Below, in pieces: positions 1-10,663 of a stretch of 64,000 nt of DNA. Each line of letters starts with the position of its first letter. The stretch's first letter is position 1. Position numbers and translations under genes: made by a program. The notes under the pieces were generated by a model. That model was not told the origin of the DNA, ran no database searches, and saw nothing but the letters and a program-made list of their open reading frames with translations. This DNA comes from Microstegium vimineum (Eukaryota > Streptophyta > Magnoliopsida > Poales > Poaceae), in NCBI GenBank assembly GCA_022036555.1, contig CM039129.1:35866051-35930050 (forward strand), given 5' to 3'.

Positions 1-17
1 AACCTACCTAGGGGGGT

Positions 18-370
18 GGTCGGCCGACCCCCCCTGTGGCCAGTGGGCCCTCCTCTGGCCTCTGGGAGTGGTCCCACTGGTCAGGGGACTAGGTGGACCC
101 AGGGGGTGGTCGGCCGACCCCCCTAGGGGTCACTGGCCCACCATTTCCTCCCTGGAGCTGGTCCCACTTGTCAATGAGGTTGGTTGTTGGTTCTGAGGTG
201 TTTGCCACGCTTATCTCTTTGGTGTGGGCCCATGAATCCTTGTGCTTTGCTTGTGAGCCGTTGAGAGAAAGCACAAAGTGATCCAAGGTTTGGAAATCAC
301 TCTGGAGTGCTTCTCTTGGATCATGGCCGAGAGTGGAGGGCTAGTGGGCCCATAGGGTGGTCGGCCGACC
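18..370. repeat. Three copies of a 12-bp perfect palindrome
   Basis: GGTCGGCCGACC occurs at 18-29, 108-119 and 359-370, each time embedded in a longer G-run/C-run inverted repeat. All three lie in the upstream (U3-like) part of the LTR, 450-800 bp ahead of its TATA box. The spacing is irregular, so this is not a simple tandem array. No function is known from the sequence; they could be dimer-binding sites or hairpins. Confidence 0.8.
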
Positions 371-823
371 CCCTATGTGGGCCCATCTAGCTCTCCTTTG
401 CTCTATTTGTTCATTCCTGCACTCAAACACTCATGGACATGTGGAACTAGTTATTTGATAAAATATGCTCATGATGTGTTTGTTTATCCTTGATCCTTGG
501 GTTTGTGGCAACATTTTAGCTATGAAAAAGTTGGTTATAATTTGTGCCAACACTTTGTCCCAAATTCAAGTACTCTTCCTAGCCCAAAGTACTTAGGAGC
601 TTTGATTGATGTCAATAGTGTTAGAGATTTGGATAGATCAAAGTTTATTTTTGAATGGTTGTGGTCATTGTGGGGATATGACCCCCATATACCCTCATGG
701 CTATACATGGGCCACACTATCGGAGGTGGCCTAGCCCATAAGTTGAAGACGTGCGGCACATGACATACATCGCATGAATAGTACCATATTGGCTACTTTA
801 CTTGTAACTCTATCCCTTCGGAA

Positions 824-831
824 TATATAAA
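824..831 (+). promoter_or_regulatory. TATA box of the left LTR
   Basis: TATATAAA lies in an LTR promoter setting. The inverted relative has a TATA-like box at the equivalent place (13939-13946, minus strand), so the position is conserved between the two copies. Confidence 0.6.
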
Positions 832-1041
832 GAGGGGCAGGGGACCCCCCAAGAGACATCCACAAACACATCTTGTATTGTATCTCTCAGATCAATCTAG
901 CCATCAGAACACACGACGTAAGGTATTACGGCGACTTGGCGGCTTGAACCTGTCTAAATCTATGTGTCTACGCTCTTTGTGTTACGCTTGACCGTCGTCG
1001 CCACACCTCCGCCGTCTAATCTACTACCTTGGCGTACCCCC

Positions 1042-4000
1042 TATAACAGAATTGTCCGAATTATAAGAGATCAAGTACTAAAGTAGCCGAATTAACTGCC
1101 ACTTAATAGCACTTGAGCCCATATAGTCCCGATAGTCCGTGAAATCTTGAAGGATTTCAAACATTTCCACAATACAGCCAAGATTGAGATAGTTCAGTAG
1201 CACCATTCACACGATATAAAGTTCAACATAATAAAATAGTATCCGAGTGCGAAGACTCAACGGTTATTACAACCCATTGTTCGAATTGAAAGAGAAGCGG
1301 AAGTCTTTTAACATGATAATATCCAAAGTAGTTCTTAATAGAGTGCCAGACTAGGGACATATCCCGCAACAGCAAAAGAAGAGCCTGGAAGTGACCAAGC
1401 CCATGGTCTAGAAGTCATCCCCAACGGGGTAGAGACAGTTAACACAATAACCATGCAGGAGCTGGCCATCTGCAAAACAACATGGGATAAAACCGTGAGT
1501 ACAAGAAGGTACTCAGCGAGACTTAACCGCCATAAATGAAAATAAAGACTCCAAGGAGGATGAAGGCTTATGGTGGTTTAGCTGACTCTTTTGCGAAAAA
1601 GCATGCGACTAACCTTTCAAGTTTTAGTAAAGATATAGCAACAAGCTTTTAGTAATATTACCTGTCATCTACATTAGCCACTAGTCTATGCCAGACATGT
1701 TGGATTTAAGCATACAAGAGGATCCATCATCATTCTAGGTTTTCCATAAACTGGATCACCAACATTAGTTTCATAGTCGTGTAAATGTTGTCATCACACT
1801 AGTCAAGTGCTCTCTAACCAGGAGCGATGGCGATTTGTATCGGATTCCTACTCAGCTGAGGGGGTATTCCCTACACAAACCACACTCACGCGCGTAGTGA
1901 GCTACAGGTCACCGAAGACACTATTCGGGTAAAGTCGCGGGATGAATAGGGACCACCAACACCCAAGGGCCGCCCGAAAGCCAGAAGCTGTGAAGGTCTT
2001 AGATTGCGCCCCTGTGTTCGAACCCCACCTCGCATCAACACGATGGGTCACAATCCAAACCCGGCCCAAATAGTGTACCGGCTTCACCGTCGAAACGAGT
2101 TATCCTTCCAATTAAGTGTAGGGCATGCGTTCAACATGACCAAACGAACGACAACAAAAATAGTCCTTAGTTGACACGGTCGAGTCACCCCCGTCCAAAG
2201 TATAGGGAGTTCCCCGCCGATCTTAGTTCCATTTACCATTCCGGCTATCATTTCGCGATAACCCATATCATGCGATGAGGATACAACCTATATCTCGCGG
2301 GTAATGAAATCACCCGACTTCTACCGAACTAAGCCAACTAAGCAAGACTGCCACGATCGAACTTTAGGTAACAAGGTAAAGGTATAGATGGGATAACAAG
2401 GTAATATGCATCAACGGTTGCACTCAACTCCTATACTTAATGCAACAATAAAGTGTGGATAATAAATGTTAGACATTTGCAAACTGGGAGAATGCTCCGG
2501 GCCTTGGCTTGCTCAAAGATGCTAGCGACGTGGTTCGGTCACTCCTGTAGCTGGTCCTCCTCACCGGGATCCTCGGGTTGCACCTCCTGAGTGGCTGGCT
2601 CTTGCTCCTGAGTCACGTTCTCCGGGTTCTCGTCCTGCAATCCTGTAGGATGCGATGCGAGCATGTATAAGCATATATGAAGAACTGAGAACATGATGAG
2701 ATGATATGAATGCGAAGTGCTGCATATAACAATTAATAATTATCCATCCATCTAATCAACTTAAGCAAGCAAGGTTACACTAATGGCATTCCTAAACATA
2801 GCAAGATAACAATTGAAATAGAGTTGCATTTTGAAAAGCATCAAACAGTTCAACACATATTTTTATTAAATACTATCAAATATCAGGATACCTCAGAGAA
2901 AGTATCTAATATTTATATTGCATAAAACAGTTATTAAAATTCATTAACCTAGTCATTTATCACATTATAAACCCTACACAAATTTGCTAAACAGAGCATA
3001 AGGTATTTCATAATTTTAATAGATAGATCTCTGTTACAGGAATCTAACAAAACAGGTTTCACATTTTTCAGAGTTGTAAATAATTAATTATGCATTTCCC
3101 AAGTTTCAGCCTTAAACAAGATTAAATAAATCTACACAGAAAACTGATACAATAAATCATGCAAAATAAACCAAACTGTAGATTTGGACAAAATAAACCT
3201 AACAAAACTAGTTTGGCATTTTTAGCATTTTTCCGTGATTTGATATGGATTTTACAAGATTAAACCGAAATAAGGAAATCATTTCTTTTCTGTTTTAGAC
3301 CTAAAACGCTACGCTCACCCGGAAACACACACAAACACACGCAACGGTGGCCGACAGGTGGGGCCTCGGGCCCACGCGTCAGCCACACGCGCACATGCGC
3401 ACACGACGGCAGCGCAGCTCGTCGCCGACGAGGTCTCCGGCGACGGGGAGGGTGTCACCGGCTTCACCTCGGCGCGACGAAGCCGACGGTGGCCTTGGCT
3501 TGGCGAGCGCATGCACGGGGGAGCTCCTCGCCGGCCATGGCGGAACGGCGGCGGTCGGCTCGCGGCGGCAGAGCAGCTGCGGCTGCGGCATGGCGCGGCG
3601 AACGGCGGTCGAACCTCTTGGTGGTTCCGCGGAGCTCGACGAGCGGCGCGCAGAGCAGAAGGCGGAGCAGGCGCCGCAAAACGGTGCGGCGGCGCACGGA
3701 GCCGAGCTCGACGACCACGGCGCGGCGGCGCTTGATTGGCGCCGGGCGAAGCCTTACTGAGGCAGTGGAGCTGTGTCGCGGAGGCGGGATGGCGAGGCGG
3801 AGCTCTGGGCGCGCTCGTCGGTCGACGGCGTTGAGCGGAGCAACGGGAACGGCGCGCGGACAACGCGGAGGCGACGGCGGCGCGCGGTTGCTGTGCTGCG
3901 CTGCTTCTACTAGGCGAGGGCGAGAGAGCGAGAGGGAGCGAGAGTGAGGGCGAGAGGGGGATAGAGCGGCGGTTTTGGGCGCGGTCGGGATGGTTCAAGA

Positions 4001-4140
4001 TTAAACATAATAAACAATCAAAGATTAAAGCAAAGGAATAACACATGAAATGATGATGCTATGCATGATTGCTTCATGTGATGAATGCTTTAGGTTTAAT
4101 TAAGAATGATTTAATTATGCTTAACACTCGAGGTGTTACA
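1042..4140 (-). repeat. 3' LTR of the Tekay-like element
   Basis: About 3.1 kb, ending on the plus strand in GGTGTTACA at 4140. From about 2194 to 4140 it aligns with the 5' LTR (about 10664-13108), except for about 490 bp present at 12470-12957 and missing here (junction near 3990). The part 1042-2193 has no counterpart beside the other LTR. A GC-rich block (about 3330-3990) with a pyrimidine-rich patch on the minus strand (about 3911-3962) looks like the LTR core promoter region. Its long overlapping ORFs in all frames are a GC artefact. Confidence 0.75.
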
Positions 4141-4145
4141 GCCCT

Positions 4146-5231
4146 TCACCCCTTAAAGAAATCTCGTCCCGAGATTTGAGTTACCAACCATTTATCATAG
4201 AAGTCTTTGTAAGCCCTCTTGAGATACTCCGTTGTTTCCCATGTAGCATCTCTTTCATCATGGTGATCCCACTGAACTTTGTAGGTTCTCACTACTCTAT
4301 TTCTTGTCTCTCGATCCTTTGTCTCCAAAACCTTTATCGGTTGTTCCTTATAGGTCAAGCTGGGCTTAAGCGTGACTCCGGGACTCCGTAGTCCTTCCTC
4401 TGGTACCCTTAAGCACTTCTTAAGTTGAGACACATGGAAAACAGGGAAGATCGAACTCATGCTTTCTGGTAACTGCAGCTCATATGCAATTGGACCCTTC
4501 TTTTCAATGATCTCATAAGGACCAACATAACGAGGAGACAACTTATTTTTGCTCCCAAAATGCTTTACCCTTCTCATAGGACTGACTTTGAGATAAACAT
4601 AGTCCCCGACTTCAAACTCAAGCGGTCTTCTCCGCTTATCTGCGTAACTCTTCTGCCTTGACTGCGCTGCAACCATATGTTGTTGAATGGTTTTGATTTT
4701 TCTTTCTTCTTCACTTACAAAATCAGTACCATAAAACCTTCTTTCACCAGGTTCAACCCAATTCAAAGGTGTTATGCACTTGCGACCATACAAAGCCTCA
4801 AAAGGTGCCATTTTGATGCTCTCTTGATAGTTGTTATTATATGTAAATTCTGCTAGAGGTAACCACGATTCCCACGAACCTTTGGAAGACAACACACAAG
4901 CTCTCAACATATCTTCCAAACTTTGATTCAACCGTTCTGTTTGTCCTGAGGTTTGAGGGTGATAAGTTGTACTATGGATCAACTTTGTTCCCAAACTTTC
5001 TTGCATACGTTCGCAAAAGTGAGCTGTAAACTGTGGACCTCTGTCGGATACGATAGTCTTTGGTATACCATGCAACTTGACAATTTCTGATAAGTATTTC
5101 TCTGCACAATCTGGAGCTCGGTCTGCACTACGAGCAGGTAGAAAGTGAGAAGATTTTGTCAACCGATCAACAATCACCCAAATTGCATCATGACCCTTCT
5201 TGGTTAACGGTAGACCGGTGATAAAATTCAT
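4146..5231 (-). CDS. Integrase core and chromodomain-like C-terminus (gypsy pol, distal part)
   Basis: This is the distal part of pol, separated from the proximal part only by a TGA at 5241-5243, where relatives have Trp (PEWK-stop-DDIS context). The 361 residues hold the integrase catalytic core, with Asp in IVDRLTKSSHF (about residue 22), Asp in VSDRGPQFT and Glu in GQTERLNQSLE. A GPYEI-type linker follows, then HVSQLKKC, then a region about residues 305-350 (KVQWDHHDERDATWE) that resembles the chromodomain of chromoviral integrases. Integrase inserts the element cDNA; the chromodomain is thought to steer it towards modified chromatin (family knowledge). The reading frame is intact to its stop, just before the purine-rich tract. 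Confidence 0.9.
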   Translation of the reverse strand: MNFITGLPLTKKGHDAIWVIVDRLTKSSHFLPARSADRAPDCAEKYLSEIVKLHGIPKTIVSDRGPQFTAHFCERMQESLGTKLIHSTTYHPQTSGQTERLNQSLEDMLRACVLSSKGSWESWLPLAEFTYNNNYQESIKMAPFEALYGRKCITPLNWVEPGERRFYGTDFVSEEERKIKTIQQHMVAAQSRQKSYADKRRRPLEFEVGDYVYLKVSPMRRVKHFGSKNKLSPRYVGPYEIIEKKGPIAYELQLPESMSSIFPVFHVSQLKKCLRVPEEGLRSPGVTLKPSLTYKEQPIKVLETKDRETRNRVVRTYKVQWDHHDERDATWETTEYLKRAYKDFYDKWLVTQISGRDFFKG

Positions 5232-5243
5232 ACTTATGTCGTC

Positions 5244-7565
5244 TCATTTCCACTCTGGTACAGATAACGGATTCAACAAACTTGCAGGTCTCATGTGGAT
5301 AGCCTTGACTCTACAACAGGTGTCGCATCTAGCCACATAAGCTGCTACTTCCTTTTTCATCTTAGTCCACCAAAAGTGACTTCTCAAATCCTGGTACATC
5401 TTACTGCTTCCAGGATGAATTGATAGCTTGGACTTATGTGCTTCGACCATTATCTTATTACGGAGTTCATTATCCTTAGGCACGACCAGACGATTGTTAA
5501 ACCACAATACTCCTTGCTCATCAATCCGAAAGTGCGGAATTTCTTCCTTTTTCATCCTCTCCTTTAGATAGAATAGCCCCTTGTTTGTTTTCTGTTTCTC
5601 TATAATCTGATCTCTCAAGAGACATTTCACTTCGATATTCAACATCACTTCTAGGTGAATTATCTTGTTCTCACTTGTTACAAAACCTTGAAGCACATTA
5701 CAATGTGACTTTTGGCTCAAGGCATCTACGACAACATTTTCCTTGCCTGGATGGTAGTGTATTTGTAAATCATAATCCTTTATCAACTCTAACCATCTCC
5801 TCTGCCTCATATTCAAGTCCAATTGTGTAAAGATGTACTTTAAGCTTTTATGATCAGTGTACATGTTGCACAGATTCCCAAGAAGATAGTGATGCCACAT
5901 TTTCAAGGCATGTACCACTTCTGCTAATTCAAGATCATGAGTCGGATAGTTGACCTCATGTTTCTTTAACTGGTGTGAAGCATAAGCGATGACTTTACCA
6001 TTCTGCATCAGGACACATCCCAATCCGTTCTTTGAAGCATCACAAAACACATCAAAAGGTTCCTCTATATTAGGTTGCGCTAGAACAGGGGTCATGGTCA
6101 ACAACTTCCGCAAGGTACGGAAAGTTGTCTCACATGCATCGGTCCAAGCGAACTTCTTTTCCTTCTGTAACAAAGTTGTCATGAGTTTGGCTATCTTAGA
6201 AAAGTCCAGAATGAACCGTCGATAGTAACCTGCCAGACCCAGAAAACTGCGGATCTCGCCAACCGTGGTTGGCGCCTTCCATTCCATTACTTCCTTCACT
6301 TTGCTTGGGTCAACTGATATGCCGTTCTCCGAGAGAATATGACCAAGGAAAGGGACTTCCCTTAGCCAAAACTCACACTTACTGAACTTGGCATACAACG
6401 TGTGATCTCTCAACCTTTGCAAAACAACTCGAAGATGTTTCTCATGGTCTTGCTCATTCTCCGAATACACCAGGATATCATCGATGAACACGATAACAAA
6501 CTTGTCTAGCTCGGGCATGAACACTGAATTCATTAACTGCATGAAGTGCGCTGGGGCATTGGTCAACCCAAAAGACATGACCAGATACTCAAACAACCCA
6601 TATCTGGTAGAGAAAGTTGTTTTCGGGATATCCTTTGGCCTGATTTTTATCTGATGATAGCCCGACCTTAAGTCGATCTTGGAGAACACTCTAGCTTTGG
6701 CTAACTGGTCAAAGAGGATATCAATCCTTGGCAAAGGATACTTATTCTTTATTGTTACTGCATTAAGAGGTCTACAGTCCACGCACATTCGTAAGGAATT
6801 ATCCCTCTTTTTCTTTACGAAAAGTGCTGGACAACCCCATTCTGAGGCACTGGGTTGAATTAAGCCTTTCTTTAACAGATCTTGCAGTTGTTTCTTTAGT
6901 TCTGCTAACTCATTAGGAGGCATCCGATATGGTCTCCTTGATATCGGTGTTGTGCCGGGTGCAAGCTCTATAGCAAACTCAACATCCCTATTAGGGGGGA
7001 GACCTGGTAACTCATCAGGGAACACATCTGGGAACTCACATACTACAGGTATGTCTTGAAGAGAAGTAACATGTGTAGCACAAGACAAGCTTAATAGATC
7101 AGACTGATGTGGGAGGGGTAGCTGGAAACTACCCGTTCCCGTTGGATCCTTAAGGGTTATTACTCTTTTAGATGTATCTATCACCACATTCCACTGTTTC
7201 ATCCAATTCATACCCAAGATTACATCCAAGACTAGACCAGGCATGACTACCAAATTAATTTGATATCTTTTATCTTCCAAACAAAGGGTTACCCCTCGAA
7301 CCACACGATTAGTTAACGTATCAGCCCTAGCCGAGCTGATCCGATAAGCATACCCTAACTCTTCCATTTTAAACTCATGTTTATGTGCAAAAGCTTGACT
7401 CATGAAAGAATGCGATGAACCAGAATCGAACAAGACAATTGCAGGGTGCTGGTTTATAGAAAACTTACCAGCTTTCACCGGTTCTCCATCAGGGACCTCA
7501 TCCATGGTGGTATGATGCACACGAGCGGGTAGGTGTTCTTCCTCTTCTTTTGGGGAAGTGGGCAA
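5244..7565 (-). CDS. Gypsy pol: protease, reverse transcriptase, RNase H, integrase zinc domain
   Basis: 773 residues on the minus strand. The aspartic protease has its DSG triad at residues 47-49. The reverse transcriptase follows, with CVDCRPLNAVT near 261, SKIDLRSGYHQIKI near 295 and the catalytic FIDD at about 360-363. RNase H has the FDVFCDASKNG motif, and the H2C2 zinc domain of integrase has HPG followed by CDTC. It ends at a TGA replacing a Trp codon, and the integrase core continues immediately after (4146-5231). The gag zinc knuckle is encoded just upstream in another frame, so gag and pol here need a frameshift or have suffered an indel. It would act in cytoplasmic virus-like particles. 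Confidence 0.92.
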   Translation of the reverse strand: MPTSPKEEEEHLPARVHHTTMDEVPDGEPVKAGKFSINQHPAIVLFDSGSSHSFMSQAFAHKHEFKMEELGYAYRISSARADTLTNRVVRGVTLCLEDKRYQINLVVMPGLVLDVILGMNWMKQWNVVIDTSKRVITLKDPTGTGSFQLPLPHQSDLLSLSCATHVTSLQDIPVVCEFPDVFPDELPGLPPNRDVEFAIELAPGTTPISRRPYRMPPNELAELKKQLQDLLKKGLIQPSASEWGCPALFVKKKRDNSLRMCVDCRPLNAVTIKNKYPLPRIDILFDQLAKARVFSKIDLRSGYHQIKIRPKDIPKTTFSTRYGLFEYLVMSFGLTNAPAHFMQLMNSVFMPELDKFVIVFIDDILVYSENEQDHEKHLRVVLQRLRDHTLYAKFSKCEFWLREVPFLGHILSENGISVDPSKVKEVMEWKAPTTVGEIRSFLGLAGYYRRFILDFSKIAKLMTTLLQKEKKFAWTDACETTFRTLRKLLTMTPVLAQPNIEEPFDVFCDASKNGLGCVLMQNGKVIAYASHQLKKHEVNYPTHDLELAEVVHALKMWHHYLLGNLCNMYTDHKSLKYIFTQLDLNMRQRRWLELIKDYDLQIHYHPGKENVVVDALSQKSHCNVLQGFVTSENKIIHLEVMLNIEVKCLLRDQIIEKQKTNKGLFYLKERMKKEEIPHFRIDEQGVLWFNNRLVVPKDNELRNKIMVEAHKSKLSIHPGSSKMYQDLRSHFWWTKMKKEVAAYVARCDTCCRVKAIHMRPASLLNPLSVPEWK

Positions 7566-7570
7566 CTCCT

Positions 7571-8527
7571 AGAGAAATGTCCTTCATGACCACAATTATA
7601 ACACGGACCCCTGACATATCTGACACCACTGTTGTTGTTATGATTGCCTTTCCCTGTCTGGCCAGCCCTTGCAGGTGCCCTGTTAGCTTGGAAAGGAGCC
7701 TTGAAGTTCCCCTACTGATTCCTGGGAAACTGGTTCCCTGGGCTCCTCCTTGGTGGCGGCCTGAACCTAGCACCAAACACTAGGGGACGATAGGGAGGTC
7801 GCCCACCCATGGGTGCCCAGGGCTGCGACGGACCAGAAGCAAAGGCCCCTTCTTGCTTTCGGCTGCAGCAAAGCACTGATTGTTGCTCTCCCTGCGTCAG
7901 GCAGTCACTGATAAAGGCATGGAACGTTGACTTGCTGTTAGTGCCCAAGAACCTTTTCATTTCGGGGTTAAGTCCACTCTTAAAGCTAGCGATCTTCTTG
8001 ACATCAGAGTCCACAAACTCTGGGCAGTAGCGTGATAGACTGGTGAACTGGTGAAGATAGTCCTTCATGCTCTTAGTGCCCTGCGAAAGAGTCATGAATT
8101 CCTCAACCTTGAGAGCTGTCAGACCTGGAGGAATGTAGTTGTTGCAAAACGCTGTTGTGAACCTGTCCCAGGTGATAGGAGCATTGGCAGGGAAGGTGGT
8201 ACGAAAGTGCCTCCACCAAGTCCGTGCAGGACCCTGTAGCTGATGTGCTGCATACTCCACCTTTAGAGTTTCTGTCAACCTCAGAAGATGGAACTTTTCC
8301 TCAATCCTACCAATCCATTCCTCGGCATCCAAGGGCTCCACTGCATCCTTGAAGACCGGTGGATTAGTTTGCTGGAACTCCTTGAACTGACTGTACCTGT
8401 TAGCATCCTCTGTAGGTTGGCGAACATTTCCGCCAAGCCCTTGAGCTATGTTGCAGAGTAGATCCTCCACATTCCTCTGAGCCTCCTCGGTGTTTCGCTG
8501 ACTACCAAGCATGGCGTTCATGAACAA
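7571..8527 (-). pseudogene. Gypsy gag with CCHC zinc knuckle, frameshifted
   Basis: The nucleocapsid precursor packages element RNA. The intact part (8527-7712, 271 residues) carries the retrotransposon gag core: WIGRIEEKF, a conserved ARTWW motif, and the stretch around FMTLSQGTKSMKDYLHQF. The proline-rich tail then runs into a stop. The zinc knuckle CYNCGHEGHFSRSC (C-x2-C-x4-H-x4-C) is readable in a different minus-strand frame at about 7571-7612, so at least one frameshift lies between about 7612 and 7712. ATG 8527 or the second Met just after it are both possible starts; a longer frame from 8739 overlaps but looks unrelated. Confidence 0.85.
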
Positions 8528-9003
8528 TTAAGCGGACATTGAAGGTGGTGGTGGTGGTTGCTCATTGTGATCACCCGCATTCTCACCCACGTATTGCCTC
8601 CACCACCAGGTGCACTCGCGGAGGCAGTGGCAGTTGGAACGCGGGTACGGTTATTGTTGCCACGGTGTTGGTTGCCATCTGCATAACGGGGTTGAACACG
8701 ATCAGAAAGGTTGATGTGAAAGTTGTAACTGATACACAAGGTAACAAGGAATTTATAACCAAATAAATTCTTGCAAGCTCAACGAGATCCAACATGAACA
8801 ACACGAGTACTTAAATTAATGCAACAAGCATAAATTCGTCCATACATTCATGATTGCCAGCATACATACACAGGATTTTCGATGTTCAGATCCCATCAAC
8901 AACAAAAGATCCAACACATTGGACTTCCATGAAACGAGATGGCGCGTATGCAAAATCACACAAAAGAGGCACCCTACTGCTAACGAAGCTAGCTAGCCTG
9001 CGA

Positions 9004-9973
9004 CTACTCGTCAGCGTCGTCGTCAGCACCAGAAGCGTCTCCAACTGAGGACGCGTCTCCCATCTCAACGTCGGCGTCGGGGGTAGAGACGTCGTTGATG
9101 CTAGACTCCTTGCCGTTGTCGCCGACGATGCCTCAAAGCTCCATCTCAACTGCACCAGGGGGCACGTACGGAGGCACCCCGTGGTACAAGGCGTGGAACT
9201 CCTCGTGCAGGTTGGCGTTGGCTGCCTCTAGCGTTGTCACCTGCTGCTGTAGAAGGTTCCTCTCGTCCCAGGCTTCATTCCTCTCCTGCACTAGCTGGGA
9301 GATCAACTCGTCTGCCTCACCTGCAGCCCGAGTCATGTTCTGCACCAGGGCTGTGGCCTCCTCTCTCTCCATAGCCTAGTCCCTCTGCAGAACCATGTTC
9401 TCCAGCTGCTCCTGAAGCCTCTCAACTGAGCGCGCAAGCCTCTTCTCCTTCATTGTTGCCCTCCTCTGGTCATCACCTCGCAGGGTGTCTAGCCTCATGT
9501 TGGTGAACTCCAGGCCATCATAGGCCCTCAGCATCGCGAACATCGCGCTCATGGCGTGACTGTCACTGGCCTGACCCTCCTGTGGTCCTCTGACCAAGGC
9601 ACTCCCCTCGGGCTGAACCAAGACGGAGTCTCTGGGGTCATCTGACAACCTGAAGAGTTGCTCCCTCTGCTGCCTCTACTAGGGACCGACCCTCGTACTC
9701 CAGCTCCCATCCATCCTAGCCACGTGCACCCTCCAGTGGTTGCACATTAATCTGCACATCCACCAGGTGCTCCTCCTGTAGTTGGCGCTCACTCCAAGTG
9801 TACATCGGCTCCTGGCCCTCAACGTACCCCACGTCGTGGAGCACCCTCTAGAGCAAGGTGGGCATGCCAAACTCGCCCAAGAAGGTGTCTGAAAGACGGC
9901 GGTGCCTTGGGGCCAGCTGGTGACATGGTACTCTGCCGGTGGACTTGCGAGCGGTGGTCTTGGTGCGGGCCAT
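9004..9973 (-). pseudogene. Upstream ORF: histone H3-tail-like start, then coiled coil; decayed
   Basis: Starting at the ATG at 9973-9971, the first 41 codons run to a TAG at 9850-9848 and begin MARTKTTARKSTG. Histone H3 (family knowledge) begins MARTKQTARKSTGG, so 12 of the first 13 residues agree, including ARTK and ARKS. The frame can be followed past that stop (VLHDVGYVEGQEP and on), through a second stop near 9720 and a frameshift near 9660-9680, into 9648-9376 and 9372-9009. Those parts are acidic and rich in heptad-like Leu/Glu/Gln, with a likely coiled coil around 9370-9160. It ends in an acidic tail (DDDADE) at about 9004. It precedes gag in the sense orientation. Its function is unknown; the resemblance to H3 is direct, any chromatin role is inference. 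Confidence 0.7.
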
Positions 9974-10663
9974 CTGTTACAAGGTGATTTCTGTGAGAAC
10001 AGTGTCATAACTCAATTAAACGGGGAAGGAATTTAATTTAAATTGTAATCAAGGAAAGGGTAGAATTTATGGAATGATATGTCATGACATGATAAAATGA
10101 TGCATGCACGTTCTTACGTTCTCACAACCTATGAAGGATCCCATAGGAACCCTTTCTACCGTTAGGTCCGTGGCATACATCGATCTCTCCTTAAACGGAA
10201 CTATGTGTACTACATGATAGCGTTGTTATGTACCTGTAGAAGAATCATTTCAGCCCAAAGAACAAACCCAATGTATAAAAATCACCGGCCATTTCCCAAT
10301 ATGCACCAGGTACATATTAGTTAGTTACCAAAACCTTATGCACCAAGCTCGGAAAACCCACCCAGCAATTCATACTTGCAGATATGTTTGCATAAAGCTT
10401 GCATATATTTAAGTAACCATATCACTCCCTAGACCAACGGTTGGAAGGGCATACTCTCACAACTCACAAATAGATTTAATGCAATTTCGAAACTTGTATC
10501 ATTCTTCCAAAGACCGATAACCCTGCACCTTTTAAAGATCCAGCATGAGCAAAACCCTGAACCAAGTTAGTACTTAATTAAGCCACCTGAACTAGTAACT
10601 AGGCATAAGGGATATGACCTAGGCACACTTATAGTTTTGCTTTTCGAAATGGAAACACACACG
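9974..10663. other. AT-rich leader between upstream ORF and 5' LTR homology
   Basis: No gene is seen. This stretch should contain the end of the 5' LTR, the primer-binding site and the leader. It does not match the corresponding part of the 3' LTR (1042-2193), and I could not recognise a primer-binding site. A deletion, a replacement or recombination with another subfamily has probably altered this junction. Confidence 0.5.

Larger units (their letters stand above)
1..1041 (+). repeat. LTR fragment (5' part of an interrupted LTR)
   Basis: No gene is seen. The stretch reads as the promoter-bearing part of an LTR in + orientation. It has a TATA-like box at 824-831 and about 200 bp of leader. 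The segment about 812-1041 matches, inverted, the segment about 13744-13960 at roughly 80-85% by eye. The homology stops abruptly at the run of five C (1037-1041), where the gypsy element 1042-13108 begins. The LTR resumes at 13109 and ends in TCGACA at 13144. The true LTR start lies left of the window or was not recognised. The short ORFs in this stretch are not credible genes. Confidence 0.7.

Noticed and set aside
3315..4046. Long ORFs (up to 243 codons) on both strands
   Set aside because: They overlap in nearly all frames of a GC-rich, GA/CT-patterned LTR segment, have low-complexity Ala/Arg/Ser composition and are not conserved in the other LTR's frames.
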